A stretch of 37,182 nt of DNA from assembly GCA_025964625.1 (NCBI GenBank), contig JAOPYL010000141.1:1-37182 (forward strand). The letters are read 5' to 3'. Of this stretch, positions 33,107-37,182 are shown one piece after another. Each line of letters begins with the position of its first letter. The stretch's first letter is position 1. Under the pieces are notes generated by a model. That model did no database searches. It was not told where the DNA came from and saw only the letters and a program-made list of their open reading frames with translations. The position numbers and the translations under genes were made by a program. The stretch is from Actinoallomurus sp. GTDB lineage: Bacteria > Actinomycetota > Actinomycetes > Streptosporangiales > Streptosporangiaceae.

Positions 33107-33919
33107 TCAGCGAACCTCGGTGATCTCCGGGCCGCGCTCAAAAGGGTTGAGCGGGGGCCTGTCGTCCTCATTCTCTCCGGCCTGCTCGGCCTGCATGGCC
33201 TCCTGCGCCTCGGCCGGCAAGGTCAACTCGAGGAGCTCCCGCGGCGGCATCGGGGCGTCGCCGCGTACGACGACGATGTGCTGGAAGACATCCTCCATCA
33301 CCCCTGCCTGCTCGGAGTCCTCCAGGGCGGCGCCGCTCAGCACGCCGCGCAGGAACCAGCGCGGGCCGTCGACGCCGATGAAACGGACCGGCTGCCAGCC
33401 GAAGCCCTGCTCGGCGATCTCCGGCGGCACCTGGTCGAGCATCTCCTCCGGAATGGCGACCGGGACCATGCCGTGCAGTTCGGTGCCGAACGGTCCTTCG
33501 GCCTCCTGGGTCTCCCCCTCGGCCTGCTTGATCTCGTCGGCGGTCTCCCGGCGGATCTCGTCCCAGATGCCGTTCTTCTTCGGCGCGGCGAAGGGCTGCA
33601 CCTGAAGGCCGCTCTCACCGTGCACGATGGTGATCGCGACGATGCGCCCTCCGAGAGGGTTGCCCTCCTCGTCCTGCTCGACGGCCTCGACGTTCACCTG
33701 GATCTCGATGCCCTCACCGATGGGCACCTGGATCGCGCCGAAGTCGACCCGCTCCATCTCTGGGACGGACTCGGCCTCGGAGTCCCACGGGCCGCCATGG
33801 GCGACGGGCGCAGGCTCGTGCTCCTCCTCGGTGGTGGTCTCCTCGTCCGCGACGGTCTCCTCGTCGGTCGGCTCGAGGCTCTTCTCGGGCTCATCGTCCC
33901 GACGACGGCGTCGAAACAC
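33107..33919 (-). CDS. DUF3710 domain protein
   Basis: A 270-residue, strongly acidic cytosolic protein, counterpart of Rv2696c. A basic start (MFRRRRRDDEPE) and a Glu-rich linker to about residue 45 lead into the conserved body: VDFGAIQVPIGEGIEIQVN, QPFAAPKKNGIWDEIRRE, GFGWQPVRFIGVDGPRWFLRGVLSG and the later RGDAPMPPRELLELTLP. GTG 33919 has GGAG eight bases upstream. It lies three bases after the dut stop and ends the dut-side operon. The function of the family is not established. Confidence 0.88.
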   Translation of the reverse strand: MFRRRRRDDEPEKSLEPTDEETVADEETTTEEEHEPAPVAHGGPWDSEAESVPEMERVDFGAIQVPIGEGIEIQVNVEAVEQDEEGNPLGGRIVAITIVHGESGLQVQPFAAPKKNGIWDEIRRETADEIKQAEGETQEAEGPFGTELHGMVPVAIPEEMLDQVPPEIAEQGFGWQPVRFIGVDGPRWFLRGVLSGAALEDSEQAGVMEDVFQHIVVVRGDAPMPPRELLELTLPAEAQEAMQAEQAGENEDDRPPLNPFERGPEITEVR

Positions 33920-33922
33920 GAC

Positions 33923-34423
33923 TCACGCTCCTTCGCTGCTGTGCTGAACGGACGCGCTCGCGACGCGACCCTGGACGGTCCCTGCGTACCCTCCGGTGGA
34001 CCCGAACCCACCATCTCCGCGGGCCGACCCCGGCAGGGTCTCGACCTCGTGGAAGACCGCCCGCTCCACGCGCTGGATGACCAGTTGCGCGATGCGGTCG
34101 CCGCGCTTGAGCCGCACGGTGTTCCGGATGTCGGTGTTCAGCAGGGTGACCTTGATCTCTCCCCGGTAGCCCGCGTCGACCGTGCCCGGGGCATTGACGA
34201 TCGTCACTCCCAATCTAGCCGCCAGCCCGGACCTCGGGTGCACGAAGGCGGCGTACCCGTCGGGCAGGGCGATGGCGATGCCGGTGGGCACCAGCGCGCG
34301 CTCACCCGGCGGCAGCTCGACGTCGCCCGCGGCCACGAGGTCGGCGCCCGCGTCGCCGGGGTGGGCGTAAGACGGCGCCGGCAGGCCTGGGTCCAGTCGC
34401 TGGATGAGTACGTCCACAGTCAA
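33923..34423 (-). CDS. dut: Deoxyuridine 5'-triphosphate nucleotidohydrolase
   Basis: Hydrolyses dUTP to dUMP and pyrophosphate, keeping uracil out of DNA and feeding thymidylate synthesis. The 166-residue protein carries all five trimeric dUTPase motifs: [41 protein letters not shown] and the C-terminal [13 protein letters not shown] arm. TTG 34423 is preferred since GAGGTG lies five bases before it and it overlaps the preceding small gene's stop (TTGA). GTG 34417 is the alternative. It corresponds to Rv2697c, immediately followed by DUF3710 as in mycobacteria. Confidence 0.95.
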   Translation of the reverse strand: MTVDVLIQRLDPGLPAPSYAHPGDAGADLVAAGDVELPPGERALVPTGIAIALPDGYAAFVHPRSGLAARLGVTIVNAPGTVDAGYRGEIKVTLLNTDIRNTVRLKRGDRIAQLVIQRVERAVFHEVETLPGSARGDGGFGSTGGYAGTVQGRVASASVQHSSEGA

Positions 34424-34572
34424 CGGTTCACCTCGTAGTCGCGGGCGCTGAGCACGTCACAGGGCGTGACCTTACCGCCTGAAGGACGCCTTTCCGGTGA
34501 CGACCGTTCGCCGGTGGCGGCCGAGCCCATGTCCCCGAAGTCCGTGACACGCCGTTTCGCCGTCGCGAGCAA
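34420..34572 (-). CDS. Probable small protein coupled to dut
   Basis: A 50-residue frame from TTG 34572 ([19 protein letters not shown]... ending [13 protein letters not shown]). GGGAG lies five bases before the start, the start is 14 bases past the stop of the AI-2E-family gene, and its stop overlaps the dut start. This tight fit is the main evidence. The peptide is polar, with a basic N-terminus, and I recognise no family. A shorter version from ATG 34530 (36 residues) is possible, and it may be only a leader for dut. Confidence 0.4.
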   Translation of the reverse strand: MLATAKRRVTDFGDMGSAATGERSSPERRPSGGKVTPCDVLSARDYEVNR

Positions 34573-34586
34573 CAGTTCTCCCGAGC

Positions 34587-35768
34587 TCAGCGGGGTGGCG
34601 AATGCTCCTCCGGGTGCGGCTCCGATCGGTCGGGCGGCGAAGGTGAGTCCGCGCCCTTCTCCCGCAGAGGCGGCTTGGCTCCGGAGAGACTGGGCGGCTT
34701 GGCCGGCCTCTCCGCCGGGGTGGGCCGGGGAGAGCCGCGAAGAGCGGGCAGCGCGCGGTAGAGGACCGCAGCGGTCGGCACGGCGACCGCCGCGCCGGGA
34801 ATACCGGCGACCACTCCGCCGACCGAGATCGCGAGGATGATCGCGAGCGGGTGGAAGCGTACCCACCGGCCGACCACGAGCGGCTGCAGGACGTGTCCTT
34901 CGAGCTGCTGCTCCATGATCAGGATGCCGAGGAAGACGAGGGCGGCGATGCCTCCCTTGACGCTGAAGACGACGAGGACGGCCAGGGCGCCGGCCACGAG
35001 GATTCCCACGATCGGAATGAAGCTTCCGAAGAAGACGACCACGGCGAGCGGGGCCACCAACGGCACGCCCATGACGAGCAGTACCACCGCGATGACGACC
35101 GAGTGGATGGCGGCGACGATCACGGTCCCGTGGACGTACTGGGACAGCGTCTCCCAGGCCGCCCGGCCGGCCCGGTCGACTCGCTCGCGATACCGACCGA
35201 AGCCGCTGATCAGCCAGTTCCAGATCCTTCGCCCGTCCTTCAGCAGGAAGAACGTCACGAAGAACAGGAAGACGATGGACGCGATCACCTCTCCCGCGAC
35301 GGCGGCGCCGGTGAAGAGCGTGCCGACCAGCTTGCCGCGCTGCTGCTGCAACTGCCTGAGCAGCTCGTCCACCGCCGACTGGAGCTGGGAGCTCTTCAGG
35401 TGCAGCGGCCCGGTGACCAGCCAATGCTGCGCCTGCTTGGCCGTGTGCTGGACTCTGTTCACCAGGTGGGGGAACTGGTCGTTGGCCTGGATCCCGACGA
35501 AGAACCCGACGCCGCCGAGCACGCCGAGCGCGAGCAGCATCGTCGCCCAGGTGGCCGCGAGGGAGGGCATCCAGCGGCGCAGCCGGTCGGTCAGCGGGTG
35601 CAGCAGGGCGCAGAGCAGGAGCGCGACCGCGCACGGCAGGACGACCAGGCGCAGCGAGTCGATGATGTACGCGATCGCATAGACGGCAATTCCGATGACG
35701 ATGAGCCGCCAGCACCACGCCGCCGCGGTGGCGAGAGCCGGGGGCACTCGCGGATCCCGTTCCGTCAC
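34587..35768 (-). CDS. AI-2E family transporter
   Basis: A 393-residue membrane protein of the AI-2E/PerM family, with eight helices expected. It shows the usual three N-terminal segments (LRLVVLPCAVALLLCALLHPL), the long amphipathic stretch 95-145 rich in Q, and the conserved second half GVPLVAPLAVVVFFGSFIPIVGILVAGALA, EQQLEGHVLQPLVVGRWVRFHPLAII and the GIPGAAVAVPTAAVLY end. A Pro/Ser-rich tail of about 55 residues follows. GTG 35768 has GGAGGG four to five bases upstream. Family members export signalling molecules or act as Na+/H+ antiporters; which applies here is unknown. It probably leads a transcript through the small gene, dut and DUF3710. Confidence 0.9.
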   Translation of the reverse strand: MTERDPRVPPALATAAAWCWRLIVIGIAVYAIAYIIDSLRLVVLPCAVALLLCALLHPLTDRLRRWMPSLAATWATMLLALGVLGGVGFFVGIQANDQFPHLVNRVQHTAKQAQHWLVTGPLHLKSSQLQSAVDELLRQLQQQRGKLVGTLFTGAAVAGEVIASIVFLFFVTFFLLKDGRRIWNWLISGFGRYRERVDRAGRAAWETLSQYVHGTVIVAAIHSVVIAVVLLVMGVPLVAPLAVVVFFGSFIPIVGILVAGALAVLVVFSVKGGIAALVFLGILIMEQQLEGHVLQPLVVGRWVRFHPLAIILAISVGGVVAGIPGAAVAVPTAAVLYRALPALRGSPRPTPAERPAKPPSLSGAKPPLREKGADSPSPPDRSEPHPEEHSPPR

Positions 35769-36014
35769 GTATCCCTCCGGCCGATGACCTACCCCAACTC
35801 CCGAGGCCCACTCAGCGGCCTCATGGTGTCACCACTCGGCCGCCGGCCCGCCGCACGACGTCCCTGTGGCCCTATGTGTTTGCGTCGCGACGCGGTTGGC
35901 CACATGCGGGCATCAGCGATTCGGTGCCTTCTTTGCGGGGGAGCAGAGACTTACGTGCATTTTTGCCACGTCCTTCGTATTTCGCAGGCCCAGTCCGACG
36001 GGGAAGGTTCCCTC
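35769..36014. other. Divergent intergenic region
   Basis: About 246 bases between the AI-2E gene and the gene at 36015. I see no coding sequence supported by codon use. The stretch 35928-35990 is AT-richer (TTCTTTGCGG, GCATTTTTGCC, CGTATTTCGC) and probably holds the promoter of the rightward genes, but no convincing -35/-10 pair can be chosen. Confidence 0.4.
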
Positions 36015-36707
36015 ATGACCAAAGGCGTCGTGCACCGCGCACTCGACGGGTACCGGTTCCAGATCTCGGGAGATCTCGACCTGACTCAGCCGTTCACCTC
36101 CGTCGCCCGGTTCGCCGTGGACGGGAGGCTCTACGAGCTCACCTCAGGTGACCACAACGCTGCCACGGGCTGGACGGACGATCTTCGTGTCCAGCGCTTC
36201 GACGACGAGTTCTCCGTCCAGCGCGGACGGCTGCGGACGGTCATGGTCACCGATCATGACGCGCGAATCGGGCTGGAAGACCACCTGCTGGCCGTGGTCT
36301 GGGAGGGCCACGAATTCTCGATGTTCGTCCCAATGTACAACGCCAGACCGGCCGATGCCGTCCGTCTTTTCCAGGTCCTGACAATGACCGAACATGAGGA
36401 CGGCATCACCGTGGCGTCCCGCAATCCCAAGCGCGCGGGCATAGCCGAACCGGCCGACGTGGTCAAGGAGGTGCCCGGCCTGGGCCTGCTGGAGATAACC
36501 GCCCTCACCAAGACGACCGCGCGGCGCCTACCGCAATGGTCGGGCGCCCGGCTCCCGCACGGCGAGCTGTTCCGCGACACGCTCGACGACGACAGCACCT
36601 ACTTCATGCTCGCGACCCCGTCCGCGATGGTCACCGTCCTCCCGCACGGCAGTGCCGCCGACGTGCCGGGACGGCTCGGCGGCCTCAAGGTGGAGACCGT
36701 CGACTGA
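36015..36707 (+). CDS. Unrecognised 230-residue cytosolic protein
   Basis: Starts at ATG 36015 with GGGAAGG eight bases upstream. It has no signal peptide or membrane helix. The sequence alternates beta-like stretches (YRFQISGDLDLTQPFTSVARF, HEFSMFVPMYNARPADAVRLF) and a possible acidic surface. I do not recognise the family. Its stop shares one base with the start of the MauE-like gene (TGATG), so the two are coupled and may act in the same process, perhaps linked to disulfide or redox chemistry at the membrane. Confidence 0.75.
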   Translation: MTKGVVHRALDGYRFQISGDLDLTQPFTSVARFAVDGRLYELTSGDHNAATGWTDDLRVQRFDDEFSVQRGRLRTVMVTDHDARIGLEDHLLAVVWEGHEFSMFVPMYNARPADAVRLFQVLTMTEHEDGITVASRNPKRAGIAEPADVVKEVPGLGLLEITALTKTTARRLPQWSGARLPHGELFRDTLDDDSTYFMLATPSAMVTVLPHGSAADVPGRLGGLKVETVD

Positions 36708-37182
36708 TGGCGGAGATGCTCGCCGGGGTCTGCGCGGGAACGGTCGCGCTCGTGCTGCTCGCGGCGTTCGCCGGGCACCTGCGCAACCCGCGCGCCCTGC
36801 CCGCCGCGCTGGCCGCCCACCGAACCGTGCCCGCCCAGTTGATCTGGCCGGCGGCGGTCGCGGTGGCCACCCTCGAAGGGCTGTTCGGCACGGTCACCGC
36901 CTACGCCGTGCTGGCCGGGCGGGCGCACACGCTCACACTCGGCGTGAGCGGCTGCGCGGTCCTGCTGGCCGGCTACGCGCTGTACGGCCTGTACGTCCTG
37001 CGCACGCGGCCGAGCGTGCCGTGCGGGTGCGCGGCCGACGGCACCCCGATGAGCGGCTGGGTGGCCGGGCGCGCCGCCGCGCTCGCTCTCGCCTCCCTCG
37101 TGGCGGCCACGGGAGCGGCGCCGGCGCACGGCACCCAGACCGCGATCGCGGTCCTGGCCTCCATCGTGTTCGCGGTGCTGCT
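36707..37182 (+). CDS. MauE/DoxX-like redox-associated membrane protein (partial)
   Basis: Frame open from ATG 36707 to the window end, 158 complete codons, so the C-terminus is missing. Four hydrophobic segments (about 5-22, 47-72, 81-100, 118-135) flank a CGC motif in RPSVPCGCAADGTPMSGW, followed by VAGRAAALAL. This is the layout of MauE-type proteins (methylamine utilisation, DoxX relatives), which support disulfide formation or maturation of exported proteins. It begins on the last base of the preceding gene's stop. No methylamine dehydrogenase genes are in view. Confidence 0.7.
   Translation, partial: MAEMLAGVCAGTVALVLLAAFAGHLRNPRALPAALAAHRTVPAQLIWPAAVAVATLEGLFGTVTAYAVLAGRAHTLTLGVSGCAVLLAGYALYGLYVLRTRPSVPCGCAADGTPMSGWVAGRAAALALASLVAATGAAPAHGTQTAIAVLASIVFAVL

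Overview
The window is high-GC DNA with GTG and TTG starts, actinobacterial protein families (DUF3159, DUF3710, MmpS, F420-type luciferase-like oxidoreductase, LPXTG surface protein) and a gene order matching the mycobacterial Rv2689c-Rv2697c block. It is chromosomal DNA of an actinomycete, most likely from the Streptosporangiales (inference from gene content and order; genus not determined).

Left part (1-9.4 kb): a probable IS200/IS605-type end abutting a decayed ABC-transporter gene; a molybdenum-cofactor-sulfurase-like PLP enzyme; a decayed discoidin-domain remnant; gnd (6-phosphogluconate dehydrogenase); a TetR regulator with a likely operator; a luciferase-like oxidoreductase; a large cysteine-containing repeat protein with an LPTTG sorting signal; a holin-like small membrane protein; and an MmpS-type lipoprotein.

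Middle (9.4-15.4 kb): the conserved block RNA methyltransferase - KimA-like permease - ceoB/ceoC (Trk NAD-binding pair) - DUF3159 - OB-fold protein. The block resumes at 33.1 kb with DUF3710 and dut. Between the two halves lies about 17.7 kb that is mostly potassium transport: kimA2, kdpE, kdpD1, kimA3, kdpD2, kdpC, kdpB, kdpA, kdpF, two small kdp leader genes, and finally a LysR/YeiH divergent pair. With kimA1 and ceoBC, the region carries one complete Kdp P-type ATPase, two full-length KdpD sensors for one KdpE, three KimA-like K+ importers of the KUP/APC type, and a Trk regulatory pair.

The strongest new observation is a three-hexamer box (YTARCG, starts spaced 21 and then 11 bp) found with identical spacing upstream of the kdp operon (30887-30924) and upstream of kimA2 (17479-17516). 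It is a good candidate for the KdpE operator and would join the ATPase and a KimA importer in one regulon. Other points of note are a kdpD1 frame whose only well-placed start is ATA, a structured element between kimA1 and ceoB, a T-to-N change in a presumed K+ ligand of KimA3, and a four-cysteine insert in KdpC.

Right end (33-37.2 kb): DUF3710, dut, a probable 50-residue gene coupled to dut, an AI-2E family exporter-like protein, an unrecognised 230-residue protein, and the start of a MauE-like membrane protein cut by the window edge.
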